DNA from: Puniceicoccales bacterium
GTDB taxonomy: Bacteria > Verrucomicrobiota > Verrucomicrobiia > Opitutales > JAIRLM01
Direction of reading: 5' to 3'
DNA length: 29,241 nt
Assembly: GCA_031287845.1 (NCBI GenBank)
Contig: JAITSI010000056.1
Coordinates: 1-29,241 of the forward strand
Positions 8,684-15,904 of the stretch are shown here, one piece after another. Each line of letters starts with the position of its first letter. The first letter of the stretch is position 1. The notes under the pieces are model-generated. The model was not told the origin of the DNA and ran no database searches. It saw only the letters and a list, made by a program, of their open reading frames with translations. The position numbers and the translations under genes are program-made.

Positions 8684-9393
8684 TGGTAGGCGATCTCCAG
8701 CCAGCCCACCCCCGCCTTTCTCGGTCGGACGGTTTCCCCGGAATCGGTGCGCACGCTCAGCGCATTGCCCTCGGAGTAGGAAATTTGCACGCTTTCTCCG
8801 TATTCCACCACCTCGGCGCTGCCCTTTTTCAAAAATGCGGAAAAAATCTTTTTTTTGGAATCCTTGGTGCGCACCAGGACCTGGACGCTGTCCGATGCCA
8901 GCAGGGTCAGTTTTTTTGCCGGCTGCGGCGCCAGCACCACGGTTTCCGCCGCTTCGCCCTGGAGCAGTTCCGCCCATTCCCTGTCCGCCCCGCTCGGTGA
9001 CCGGAGCAGGGAAAACAGCAGCGGCACGGCCAGCAGCAGGGCCAGCGCGCCGAACTGCCAGCGCCGGCTGCGGCACCGGGCCCAGAGCCAGCTTGCCCAG
9101 CCGCCGCCGCTGCCCTGGGCCGACTCGTCCTGCTCTTCCCCCTCCGGCAGCGGGCTCCTCTCCTCTCGCCTTCCCGCCAGCTGCTCCAGCCACGGCTCCG
9201 CATTCAGATCCAAAAATTCCGCATAGACGCGGAGAAAGCCCTGCCGGTAGATCTCGGGCAGGGGAAAGTCGAAGTTACTCGCCTCGAATTCCCTAAGAAA
9301 ATCTTCCCGAATTTTTACCGCATTTTCCGCGTCCTTCAGGGTCAGGTTTCGCGCCTCCCGTGCCCTTCGCAACTGCTCGCCGAACGGTTCCAT
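8680..9393 (-). CDS. RodZ-like helix-turn-helix membrane protein
   Basis: A 237-residue protein with a RodZ layout: an N-terminal helix-turn-helix (about residues 4–65, beginning GEQLRRAREARNLTL and including EIYRQGFLRVYAEFL), an acidic and glycine-rich linker, basic RCRSRR, then one membrane helix (about 113–131), and a C-terminal part of about 100 residues that should be periplasmic and looks beta-rich. RodZ anchors MreB to the membrane in rod-shaped cells. No mreB is in this window, so that role is inferred from architecture only. I chose the ATG at 9393 because GGGGA lies 5–6 bases upstream; another in-frame ATG at 9405 lacks this. The first two bases of its TGA stop belong to the next gene's ATG. 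A dispersed repeat separates it from tgt upstream. Confidence 0.75.
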   Translation of the reverse strand: MEPFGEQLRRAREARNLTLKDAENAVKIREDFLREFEASNFDFPLPEIYRQGFLRVYAEFLDLNAEPWLEQLAGRREERSPLPEGEEQDESAQGSGGGWASWLWARCRSRRWQFGALALLLAVPLLFSLLRSPSGADREWAELLQGEAAETVVLAPQPAKKLTLLASDSVQVLVRTKDSKKKIFSAFLKKGSAEVVEYGESVQISYSEGNALSVRTDSGETVRPRKAGVGWLEIAYQ

Positions 9394-9468
9394 CGCTGTC
9401 CCCATGGCCAACGATGGATCGCATGAAATTTCTGGCGAGCACTTTTCGCGCCGGGGCCATTTCCCTGG

Positions 9469-9680
9469 GGTCAGGACCCGTAAACCAGGTCCGCCGGTTG
9501 ACGGTGGGGCTGCGCCCCCCCCAGCCCCCCGCGAAATGCCGCCGCCACGGCACCGGTGGCCTGGGGGAAGCGAAGCTGGGGTCAAAGCCCCCAACCGGGC
9601 CGCCGGCCCTGGAGGCCTGGAGGCCTGGTGGTTGCAAAGGGGGCTGTCGAGCCCCTTTGCCAATCCCCCGGCCGGCTGGG
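9469..9680. repeat. dispersed mosaic repeat, copy A
   Basis: A GC-rich non-coding segment between tgt and the rodZ-like gene. It begins GTCAGGACCCGTAAACC, continues through GGTTGACGGTGGGGCTGCG, and contains GGCATTTCGCGGGG in inverted form, a GGGGTCAAAGCCCCC stem, and the long hairpin GCAAAGGGGGCT/AGCCCCTTTGC at about 9634–9660. The same modules recur at 13498–13662 (inverted), 13855–14090 (inverted), 22100–22300 (diverged) and 28026–28262. It ends about 6 bases before the tgt stop. Confidence 0.8.
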
Positions 9681-9686
9681 AAAAAT

Positions 9687-10889
9687 TTATGAAGCCCTGC
9701 CGGTCCAGGGATTTTCCCGGCGGAACCTGGACCACTGGCCTGCGCAGATGGCAGTTCGGATGGCGTCCAAAAAGCGGTTGAGGAAGGTGAGGTTATGGAT
9801 TGTGAGCAGCTGTCCCCCGAGGATTTCCCCCGCGTGGAACAGGTGGTGCAGGTAGCCCCGGGAGGCGGTCCGGCAGGCATGGCAGGGGCAATCGCCGTCG
9901 ATTGGCTCCGGGTCCCTGGCAAAGCGGGCATTTTTCAGGTTCCAGTGGCCGGCCGCGGAGAATGCCGCAGGAACCAGTGCCCCGCCGTGGCGGGCCAGGC
10001 GGGTGGGGTGGACGCAGTCAAAGGTGTCGACTCCGCAGCCGACGCCGTGGAGAATGTCGTGCAGGCCGCCGATGCCGAGCAGGTGCGTGGGCCGCGCGGG
10101 GTGTTTCCATTTTCCCACCAGCTCCACGATTTCCCACATCTGCTCCCTGCTTCCGCCCAGGCTTCCGCCGATGGCCTGGCCAAAGAAGTCATTTTCCCCG
10201 ACGAATGCGCAGCTTTCCCGGCGCAGGTCCTCGTAGACTCCTCCCTGCACGATGCCGTAGATGGCCTGCCCGTCCCCGTCCGCGCCGCGGCGAAATGCCG
10301 CAAGGGAGCGCAGTTCCCAGCGGTGGCTGCGGGCGGTGGCGCGGGCAGTGTAGGCCCGGTCCGCGTGGAATGGGGTGCACTCGTCCAGGGGAAGGACCAG
10401 GTCCGCCCCCAGCAGCCGCTGGATTTGCATGGCCGATTCCGGGGTGAGGAGACGGCGGCTGCCGTCGCCGTAGGAGCGGAAAAGTGCGCCGGCCTCGTCG
10501 ATTTGGAGCAGGGTGCGGGGACCCATCCCTGGCCCGCGGCAGGATTTGATTTCCCTAGCAACGCCGCCGTGGCCGAGGCTGAAGATTTGAAAGCCGCCGG
10601 AATCGGTGAGCATGGGCCCGGGCCAGTCCATCATGCGGTGCAGTCCGCCCAGCTCCGCCACGGTTTCCGCGCCGGGCTGGAGGGAAAGGTGGTAGGTGTT
10701 GGCCAGCAGAATCTGCGTGCCGCAGCGGCGGACCTGCTCCGCCGTGAGGCCCTTGACGGCACCGCGCGTCCCGCAGCAGATGAAGGCGGGCGTTGCCACC
10801 GGTCCGTGGGGCGTGGCCAATAGCCCGCAGCGGGCACCGGACGGGTCGCCGGCGACGAGGGAAAAGGAAAATTTAGCGCCGTCCGCCAT
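9687..10889 (-). CDS. tgt: queuine/preQ1 tRNA-ribosyltransferase
   Basis: Exchanges guanine 34 for the queuosine precursor preQ1 in tRNAs with GUN anticodons. The 400 residues span the full TIM barrel. LLANTYHL and LTDSGGFQIFSL carry the conserved substrate-binding aspartate (D96). GVDTFDCVHPTRLARHG holds the nucleophilic aspartate. The zinc site is intact: CPCHAC followed by GYLHHLFHAGEILG and LLTIHNL. The ATG at 10889 overlaps the 3' end of the upstream amidase gene by 17 bases, with GGGG about 15 bases before the start. The stop lies at the edge of repeat copy A. In this minus-strand run it sits between cell-wall and polysaccharide genes, with no other queuosine gene visible. Identification is strong. 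Confidence 0.96.
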   Translation of the reverse strand: MADGAKFSFSLVAGDPSGARCGLLATPHGPVATPAFICCGTRGAVKGLTAEQVRRCGTQILLANTYHLSLQPGAETVAELGGLHRMMDWPGPMLTDSGGFQIFSLGHGGVAREIKSCRGPGMGPRTLLQIDEAGALFRSYGDGSRRLLTPESAMQIQRLLGADLVLPLDECTPFHADRAYTARATARSHRWELRSLAAFRRGADGDGQAIYGIVQGGVYEDLRRESCAFVGENDFFGQAIGGSLGGSREQMWEIVELVGKWKHPARPTHLLGIGGLHDILHGVGCGVDTFDCVHPTRLARHGGALVPAAFSAAGHWNLKNARFARDPEPIDGDCPCHACRTASRGYLHHLFHAGEILGGQLLTIHNLTFLNRFLDAIRTAICAGQWSRFRRENPWTGRAS

Positions 10890-11793
10890 AGTGGCAAATT
10901 CCCCGGCAGATGGCGCGGGCGATGGCCTCCCGGTGTTCCTCCGTTCCCAGGCGGCGGCCCTCCTCGCCGTGGGTGAGAAAGCCGCATTCCACCAGGGCGG
11001 CGGGGCAGTGGCAGGCCCTCAGGACTAGAAATCGTCCGCGGCGCACGCCCCGGTCCCGGGTGCCGCCGATTGCGACCAGCTGCCGCTGCAGGCAATAGCC
11101 GAGCCAGAGGTTCTGCTCGTCGCAGCGGTTGTTGGGAAATGTGCGCTGGTCCTGGGCGCCGGGCCTGTCCAGCCGCGCCGTCGGCGATGTCCCGGCGGCT
11201 GGCAGAACGTAGGTCTCGATGCCCTCCGCGGATGCCGTTTCCGCGGCGTTGCAGTGGATGCTGACGAGCAGGTCGCAGCCGCCGGCGATTTCCGGACGCC
11301 GCTCCAGTGGGACGAATGTGTCGCCGCCGCGGGTGAGCACCGTGGCGATGTGTTTTTCTTCCAGTAGCCTTTGCAGGCGCAGGGCAATGTCCAGGGTGAG
11401 GTTTTTTTCCTGCAGCGTCCCCTGGACCGTGCCGGAGTCGCGGCCCCCATGGCCGGCGTCGATGCAGACCCGGCCCAGCGGCCAGGCCCCGGCCGGCGTC
11501 AGGAGCGGCGCCAGCACCCGGTTCCAGTCGGCGCTGTCCAGCACCAGGGCACCGGGATCCCCCCGCGTGGGATGTTGGCCGTAGACGGAGACCCCGTTGA
11601 GCCGGTGGCAGGCGCTGTTGTGGCGGAAGGTGAGGCAGCAATTCTCCGCCTGGACCGTGCCGACCCTTCCCTCCTGGCCGTAGCTGAGGGATCCGCCGCA
11701 GCGGCGCGCCACCTCGGCCAGGCCGATGCCGCCGGCCAATGCCCGGCCCCAGGACAGCAGGGCGAGTCCGAAAAAAATGGCCGAGCGGCGCAT
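10873..11793 (-). CDS. N-acetylmuramoyl-L-alanine amidase (Amidase_3)
   Basis: Zinc amidase that cuts the bond between N-acetylmuramic acid and the peptide stem of peptidoglycan. The 306 residues begin with a Sec signal peptide (MRRSAIFFGLALLSWGRALA), so it acts in the periplasm. The zinc ligands are visible: His114 in IDAGHGGRDSG, Glu129 in TLQEKNLTL and His180 in LVSIHCNAA. The catalytic Glu269 is in ALVECGFLTH. The ~85 residues between signal and catalytic domain contain a short beta-rich segment that may be a small wall-binding or copper-amine-oxidase-like domain; I cannot name it. It starts 16 bases after the frr stop and overlaps tgt by 17 bases, so it is in the pyrH–frr transcript. It could be called AmiA/B/C-like, but a specific symbol is not justified. 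Confidence 0.92.
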   Translation of the reverse strand: MRRSAIFFGLALLSWGRALAGGIGLAEVARRCGGSLSYGQEGRVGTVQAENCCLTFRHNSACHRLNGVSVYGQHPTRGDPGALVLDSADWNRVLAPLLTPAGAWPLGRVCIDAGHGGRDSGTVQGTLQEKNLTLDIALRLQRLLEEKHIATVLTRGGDTFVPLERRPEIAGGCDLLVSIHCNAAETASAEGIETYVLPAAGTSPTARLDRPGAQDQRTFPNNRCDEQNLWLGYCLQRQLVAIGGTRDRGVRRGRFLVLRACHCPAALVECGFLTHGEEGRRLGTEEHREAIARAICRGICHYGGRR

Positions 11794-11809
11794 GGCGGGC
11801 CCACCCCCA

Positions 11810-12358
11810 TCACTGGCTGAGCAGTTCTTTCTCCTTTTTGGACCAGATTCCTTCGATTTTTTCCCCGCAGCCGTCGATGGCCTTTTGCACTTCCTTTTCC
11901 CGCCGCTTCAGCTCGTCCTCGGAAACTTTTTCGTTCTTTTTGGCCGTCTTCCACAGCTCCATCGCGTCGCGCCGCACCGCCCGCGCCGCCACCCGCGCCG
12001 CCTCCGCCATGGTTGCCGCCCGCTTTGCCAGCTCCCGTCTCCGCTCCAGGCTCATCTCCGGGACCAGGCAGCGGATGCGGTCGGCGTCCACAACCGGCGT
12101 GAATCCCAGGTTCGCCAGCAGGATGGCCTTTTCGATGGCCCGGGTCGTGCCCCTATCCCAGGGCTGGATGGCGATGGTGCGGCCATCCGGAGTGGAAAGT
12201 GCCGCCATTTCCCTCAGCCGCAAAAATTTTCCCTGGACCTCCACCGTAACGGAATCCAGCATGGCGACCGTTGCCCGGCCGGCGTGGAGCGTTGCCAGCT
12301 CCGCCGCCAGGTGATCCAGAACTTTTTGGCAATTTTTCTCCAAAATCTTCGCATCCAT
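11810..12358 (-). CDS. frr: ribosome recycling factor
   Basis: With EF-G, splits post-termination ribosomes from mRNA. It has 182 residues, the usual ~185. The N-terminal three-helix domain includes the conserved LATLHAGRATVAMLD block (family: LRTGRASPALLD) and the hinge region IAIQPWDRGTTRAIEKAI. The C-terminal helix has EDELKRREKEVQKAID. The ATG at 12358 has GGAG six bases upstream and lies 3 bases after the pyrH stop, so the two are coupled. The usual bacterial order rpsB–tsf–pyrH–frr is split here: rpsB–tsf lie about 11 kb away at 24457–25890. Confidence 0.97.
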   Translation of the reverse strand: MDAKILEKNCQKVLDHLAAELATLHAGRATVAMLDSVTVEVQGKFLRLREMAALSTPDGRTIAIQPWDRGTTRAIEKAILLANLGFTPVVDADRIRCLVPEMSLERRRELAKRAATMAEAARVAARAVRRDAMELWKTAKKNEKVSEDELKRREKEVQKAIDGCGEKIEGIWSKKEKELLSQ

Positions 12359-12361
12359 GGT

Positions 12362-13078
12362 CTACTCCGTTGCCAGGTTGGCCGCCACCAGCGTGCCCAC
12401 TTCCTCTCCCCGGGCGGCGCGCAGCAGCGCATCCGGCTGGCGCATGGGGAAAACGACGATGGGGAGGCCGTTGTCCCGGCAGAGGCAGAAGGCGGTCCCG
12501 TCCATCACGGCCAGGCGCCGGCTCAACGCCTCGTCGAAGGAAATTTTTCGGAAGCGGCGGGATTGGGGGCCAATGCGCGGGTCCTCGGCGTAGATGCCGT
12601 CGATGGAACTGGCCTTGAACAGCACGTCGGCGCCGATTTCCAGGGCGCGCAGGGCCGCGGCCGTGTCCGTCGTCAGGTAGGGCTGGCCCGTGCCGCCGCA
12701 GAAAATGACCACCCGGCCCGCCGCCAGCTGCTCCATCGCCCGCCGTCCTCCGGCCACCTCCACGCCGATTCCCGCGGGAAATGCCCCCAGCAGGGAGCAG
12801 GGAACGTCTTGCCGCTCCAGCAATTCCGCCAGCGCCAGGCCGTTCATCACCGTCGCCAGCATGCCCATCCTGTCCCCGGTTTCCTGGGAAAAAAATCCCT
12901 TGCGGGCGCGGTAGAGATTTCCTCCCCCCACCACGATGGCGATGGCAACTCCCGTCCGCTGCAGCTGGCCAATCTGCCGGGCCAGCGGGACACAGGCCTC
13001 GGCATCGACGGGTTCTCCGGGCCCTGCCAGGGCCTCACCGCTCAGCTTGAGCAAAATGCGACCGTAGCCAGCGGGCAT
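12362..13078 (-). CDS. pyrH: uridylate kinase (UMP kinase)
   Basis: Phosphorylates UMP to UDP in pyrimidine nucleotide synthesis, as a cytoplasmic hexamer of the amino-acid kinase fold. The 238 residues show RILLKLSGEAL at the N-terminus (phosphate-binding lysine), AIVVGGGNLYRA, the DRMGMLATVMNGLAL block that binds UMP, VIFCGGTGQPYLTTDTAAALRA and LFKASSIDGIYAEDPR. All are diagnostic for bacterial PyrH. The ATG at 13078 fits the family N-terminus, but I see no good Shine-Dalgarno before it. It is the first gene of the long minus-strand run. A divergent tRNA-Gln begins 115 bases away, so both promoters lie in that gap. Confidence 0.97.
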   Translation of the reverse strand: MPAGYGRILLKLSGEALAGPGEPVDAEACVPLARQIGQLQRTGVAIAIVVGGGNLYRARKGFFSQETGDRMGMLATVMNGLALAELLERQDVPCSLLGAFPAGIGVEVAGGRRAMEQLAAGRVVIFCGGTGQPYLTTDTAAALRALEIGADVLFKASSIDGIYAEDPRIGPQSRRFRKISFDEALSRRLAVMDGTAFCLCRDNGLPIVVFPMRQPDALLRAARGEEVGTLVAANLATE

Positions 13079-13150
13079 GGAACCAACCGTGGCCGGGGGT
13101 CTGGGGACGTCAATGGAAAAATTTTACCGGCACCCGGCCTGCGAATGGCC

Positions 13151-13179
13151 TTGACAATGGCAAGCGGCGGAGGAGCAAT
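13151..13179 (+). promoter_or_regulatory. probable tRNA-Gln promoter
   Basis: A perfect TTGACA −35 at 13151–13156, 17 bases, then AGCAAT at 13174–13179, a weak −10 matching the last three consensus bases. Transcription would start about 7 bases before the mature tRNA. The perfect −35 and right distance support it. Confidence 0.5.
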
Positions 13180-13192
13180 GGCGGCCACGGCC

Positions 13193-13266
13193 TGCCCGAT
13201 GGTGTAACGGTAGCACGGTGGATTTTGGTTCCATCGGTCCAGGTTCGAACCCTGGTCGGGCAGCCA
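13193..13266 (+). tRNA. tRNA-Gln (anticodon UUG)
   Basis: A full cloverleaf of 74 bases including an encoded CCA end. The acceptor stem TGCCCGA pairs with TCGGGCA, followed by G73 and CCA. The anticodon stem GTGGA/TCCAT closes a 7-base loop TTTTGGT, giving anticodon TTG (reads CAA and probably CAG). The T arm is CCAGG-TTCGAAC-CCTGG. A weak U-rich stop signal may lie at 13301–13307, after an imperfect CAGCCAG/CTGGCTG inverted repeat. Confidence 0.97.
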
Positions 13267-13333
13267 GTTGGGCAATCGTAGTTCCGCTGGCTGGGAGCTG
13301 ATTTTTTGCGGGATTGGGTAAAAATTTGTCCGC

Positions 13334-13362
13334 CGCGCCGGCCGCGGAGCGGCCGGCGCGGC
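13334..13362. repeat. perfect 13-bp GC hairpin after tRNA-Gln
   Basis: CCGCGCCGGCCGC at 13334–13346 and its exact complement at 13350–13362 enclose a GGA loop. It resembles the 12-bp hairpin with a GAG loop at 20221–20247. There is no T-run, so a simple intrinsic terminator is not certain. It lies about 70 bases after the tRNA. Confidence 0.7.
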
Positions 13363-13440
13363 CCCGGTGGCTGGGATCTGGAGTCAGAACCCGTAAAACC
13401 ATATTCCACCTCCATCTGGAAAGATGACCGATACGGCCCT

Positions 13441-13720
13441 GTGGCGCAAGAACTTGACTTCTTGAGGGAAAGGCCGCCCACGGGCACTGCCCGGCCCTAA
13501 TGGGGGCCTCGAGGGCCGGCCGGGCCCAATTGGGGGCTTTGCCCCAGGCTTCGCTTTACTTCGCTTCCTCCCAAGCCATCGGTGCCGTGGCGACGGCATT
13601 TCGCGGGGATGCCATAGGGGGCGCAGCCCCACCGTCAATCGGAGGACTGGGTTTACGGGTCCTGTTGTGCAAGAGCTTGACTTCTTGAGGGAAGGGCCGC
13701 TTACGGGCGCTGCCCGGCGG
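13441..13720. repeat. 57-bp direct duplication (13441–13497 and 13664–13720)
   Basis: Two near-identical 57-base segments in the same orientation, sharing CAAGAxCTTGACTTCTTGAGG and ACGGGCxCTGCCCGGC, about 223 bases apart. Repeat copy B lies between them, so the pair flanks it like a target-site or recombination duplication. No reading frame in them is supported. Confidence 0.75.
13498..13662. repeat. dispersed mosaic repeat, copy B (inverted)
   Basis: Matches the reverse complement of copy A: TTGGGGGCTTTGCCCCAGG, CTTCGCTT, CATCGGTGCCGTGGCGACGG, CATTTCGCGGGG, GGGCGCAGCCCCACCGTCAA, ending GGTTTACGGGTCCTG. It is non-coding. Confidence 0.8.
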
Positions 13721-13854
13721 AGCGGGCAGTGCCGCGGGCCGGCCCTGATGGCAAAAGAGCTACGCGGGGCGACCTGCGCGCTGCGACAGCAGAAGCATCG
13801 CCCAGCACCTTATTTTATCATCTCCTGGGGTTGGGCCGGCCCGCCAGCCTTGGA

Positions 13855-14090
13855 TGGAACCGTCCCTAGCGCCCGTCCGTCCGGCGTCCCGAGCGAAGCG
13901 AGGGGGCCTCGAGGGCCGGCCGGGCCCAATTGGGGGCTTTGCCCCCGGCTTCGCCTCCCCCGGGCATCGACGCAGCGGCACTCCGTGGGCGGGGGATTGG
14001 CAAAGGGGCGCGGCAGCCCCCTTTGCGACCTCCTGGCCCCCTTTGCGGCCTCCCGGCCTCCCGGCCCCCTTTGCGGCCTCCCGGCCGGGG
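13855..14090. repeat. dispersed mosaic repeat, copy C (inverted)
   Basis: Matches the reverse complement of copy E at 28026–28262 nearly base for base from TGGAACCG through GTCCCGAGCGAAGCGAGGG, the GGGGGCTTTGCCCCC stem, GGCACTCCGTGGGCGGGGG and the hairpin GCAAAGGGGCGCGGCAGCC/CCTTTGC. Its right end lacks the terminal module and instead repeats a CCCCCTTTGCGGCCTCCCGG unit. With copy B and the 57-bp duplication it fills the gene-free 13267–14152 stretch. In 13741–13849 I see nothing recognisable. Confidence 0.8.
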
Positions 14091-14152
14091 AATGGCGCAG
14101 CGCGCTTTGCGTTCTTCCTTGCCCCGGTGCCTGCCGCGGCAAGCATCGGCCC

Positions 14153-15061
14153 GTGGCCTTCCATCGCCTGCTGGTGATTAAGCCGTCTTCGCTGGGGGAC
14201 GTGGTGCAGGCCCTGCAGGTTGTGGCCGCACTGAAGGCCAGACGAACGGACGTGGCGGTGGACTGGGTTGTGCGGGATTGTTTCCTCGACCTGGTCCGGG
14301 CCAGCGGCCTGGTGGATCGCATTTTTCCCTTTTTCCGGGAAAGTGGCCTGCGCGGGCTCCTGTCCTGCTGTCGGCAGATCCGCGGCGCCGGGCACTTTGA
14401 CAGCGTGTGGGACATGCAGGGCCTGTTCCGCAGCGGCTGGATGGCCCACCGGGCCCGCTCCGATCGGAAAATTGGCCGGCGGGATTCCCGGGAATGGGCC
14501 CGACTTTTCTACACGGAGCGGCTTTCCCTGCCGCGGAAGGCCGTTCCCCATGCCGTTGAAATTTTGATGGAGTTCCTGCCGACGCTGGCCGTGGAGCGGT
14601 CCACGGAATTTCTCCGCCCGCACTTCGCATCTCCAGCGCAGCCGGTCCCATCGCCCTACCTGCTCATTGCCCCGGAGAGCCGGGTGGCGGCCAAGAACTG
14701 GCCACACTTTGCCGCGCTCACGGAGAAACTTTGCCGGCGGCGGCCCAGCTGGCGCGTCCTCTGGGTGGGCCAGCGGCGGAGCGGCCCCGCGCCGCGGGCG
14801 GATAATTTTTGCGACCTGCGGGGGCAGACCTCCCTGGAACGGCTGATTTCTCTGGTCCAGGGTGCCCTGGGAGTGATCGCCAACGACAGCGGCTGTGGTC
14901 ATCTGGCTGCGGCGCTGGGCCGTCCCGTCCTATCCCTCTTCGTCGCAACGGATCCGCTGCGCTTCGCCCCCTATCCCCCCGCCGGCGAGGGGCATTTTTT
15001 TGCGCGGAACCCTCCCCCGTCCTTTCCCGAGCTGGAAATTTTTTTGGACTACCTGGGCTGA
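14153..15061 (+). CDS. family 9 glycosyltransferase (lipopolysaccharide heptosyltransferase-like)
   Basis: GT9 enzymes add heptose to the lipid A core on the cytoplasmic side of the inner membrane. From the GTG at 14153 it is 302 residues, slightly short for the family (about 330–350). The N-terminus RLLVIKPSSLGDVVQALQV is the family start. The C-terminal half has PESRVAAKNWP (family: PGAxxxxKxWP) and the donor-binding block ANDSGCGHLAAALGRPVLSL followed by VATDPLRFAPY. The frame is open upstream through repeat copy C, but that part is repeat sequence and not protein-like, so I set the start at the first start codon next to the conserved motif; the Shine-Dalgarno is weak. The exact sugar is unknown. 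It stands alone between the repeat patch and tRNA-Val. Confidence 0.85.
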   Translation: MAFHRLLVIKPSSLGDVVQALQVVAALKARRTDVAVDWVVRDCFLDLVRASGLVDRIFPFFRESGLRGLLSCCRQIRGAGHFDSVWDMQGLFRSGWMAHRARSDRKIGRRDSREWARLFYTERLSLPRKAVPHAVEILMEFLPTLAVERSTEFLRPHFASPAQPVPSPYLLIAPESRVAAKNWPHFAALTEKLCRRRPSWRVLWVGQRRSGPAPRADNFCDLRGQTSLERLISLVQGALGVIANDSGCGHLAAALGRPVLSLFVATDPLRFAPYPPAGEGHFFARNPPPSFPELEIFLDYLG

Positions 15062-15145
15062 AATCCGGAAATTTTTTTGAAAAGTGCTTCCGCCGGAAGG
15101 AATTGGAAATTTCCCGGCCCTGGGGGGTTTGGCGGTGGCCGCCGG

Positions 15146-15218
15146 TGGGCAACAGGGGATTCGAACCTCTAACCTACCGGATGTAAACCGGTTGCTCTAA
15201 CCGTTGAGCTAGCTGCCC
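15146..15218 (-). tRNA. tRNA-Val (anticodon UAC), CCA not encoded
   Basis: Read on the minus strand: acceptor GGGCAGC pairs with GTTGCCC (one G–T), D stem GCTC/GAGC, anticodon stem ACCGG/CCGGT with loop TTTACAT, anticodon TAC. The T loop TTCGAAT is closed by AGAGG/CCCCT, which contains one A–C mismatch in the middle of the stem. The discriminator is A, followed by CCG, so the CCA end must be added by nucleotidyltransferase, unlike tRNA-Gln in this window. It lies downstream of lspA on the same strand. Confidence 0.93.
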
Positions 15219-15283
15219 GCGGCCCGGGACGGCACCGCCGCGGCCCAAAGGAAGCCGACGGACGCCCATTCCGGAGCGGGATC

Positions 15284-15312
15284 CAGCCTCGCTCCGGTCC
15301 GTTCCCTGTCAA
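15284..15312 (-). promoter_or_regulatory. possible tRNA-Val promoter
   Basis: A perfect TTGACA on the minus strand at 15312–15307 between lspA and tRNA-Val. The −10 at 17-base spacing is poor (AGGCTG), and the tRNA would begin some 65 bases further on. Tentative. Confidence 0.25.
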
Positions 15313-15349
15313 TGGCAAAGTTCAAAGGGGATGGCCGCTGGTTTTTGCA

Positions 15350-15904
15350 TCACCGGCGCTGGCACTGCCCTGCGCCATGGCCGCCTCGTCCTCCGCCGAG
15401 GAATAGGAGCAGGATGGCACCGCAGCAGATGGCGCCGTCGGCCAGGTTGAAGGCCGGCCAGCGGTAGAATGGCAGGGCAAGGTCGATGAAATCCACCACA
15501 AATCCCAAAAAAAGCCGGTCCAGGCCATTGCCCACGATGCCGCCGGCAAGGAGTCCCAGGGCGAGTTGGCCGGCCGGCGAGGGAAAGCCGAGGCGTCGCC
15601 GCTGGAGGAAGCCGAGGATGAGGGTTCCCAGGGCAATGGCCAGGAGCGGCCAGCGCTGTCCGGAAAAAAGATGCCACGCCGCGCCGTCATTTTCCACCAG
15701 CTGCAGGTTCAGCCAGCCGGTGGCGGCGATGCTTGCCCGGGGCAGGTGACGCCGCGCCCAGGACTTCGTTGCCCGATCCGCCAGCGCCACGGCGGAAAAA
15801 ACGATCCAGAACAGGGCAGGGCCGTGCAGTGGAGCGGTCCCGCCGCCTTGCCCAGCCGGTTCCCCGTTCCGCTGGCCCGCTCCTCCGGTCCCGGCCGGCC
15901 TCAT
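15350..15904 (-). CDS. lspA: lipoprotein signal peptidase (signal peptidase II)
   Basis: Inner-membrane aspartic protease that removes signal peptides from diacylated prolipoproteins. The 184 residues contain four membrane segments (about 29–43, 85–101, 114–136 and 157–172). The catalytic aspartates lie in the two conserved motifs, D129 in GNGLDR and D156 in FNLADGAI. The family block LQLVENDGAAWHLF (family: NxGAAF) is also present. The ATG at 15904 overlaps the stop of the dksA-like gene (ATGA), so it is translationally coupled to it. ileS–dksA-like–lspA form one run. The first ~28 residues are a hydrophilic, glycine-rich extension not seen in most LspA proteins, so an internal start is possible. 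The C-terminal tail is short and basic. Confidence 0.94.
   Translation of the reverse strand: MRPAGTGGAGQRNGEPAGQGGGTAPLHGPALFWIVFSAVALADRATKSWARRHLPRASIAATGWLNLQLVENDGAAWHLFSGQRWPLLAIALGTLILGFLQRRRLGFPSPAGQLALGLLAGGIVGNGLDRLFLGFVVDFIDLALPFYRWPAFNLADGAICCGAILLLFLGGGRGGHGAGQCQRR

Noticed and set aside
11726..13207. Long open frame (+) of 493 codons opposite pyrH and frr
   Set aside because: It lies wholly antisense to two well-recognised genes and shows no protein motif; high G+C leaves few stops in the opposite strand.
13306..13688. Small open frames in the 13.3–13.7 kb repeat patch (both strands)
   Set aside because: They fall within repeats and hairpins, have no start signal, and similar peptides appear at every repeat copy only because the DNA is repeated.
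13667..14152. N-terminal extension of the GT9 glycosyltransferase frame
   Set aside because: This stretch is dispersed repeat copy C and flanking GC-rich sequence; the family motif starts right after the GTG at 14153.
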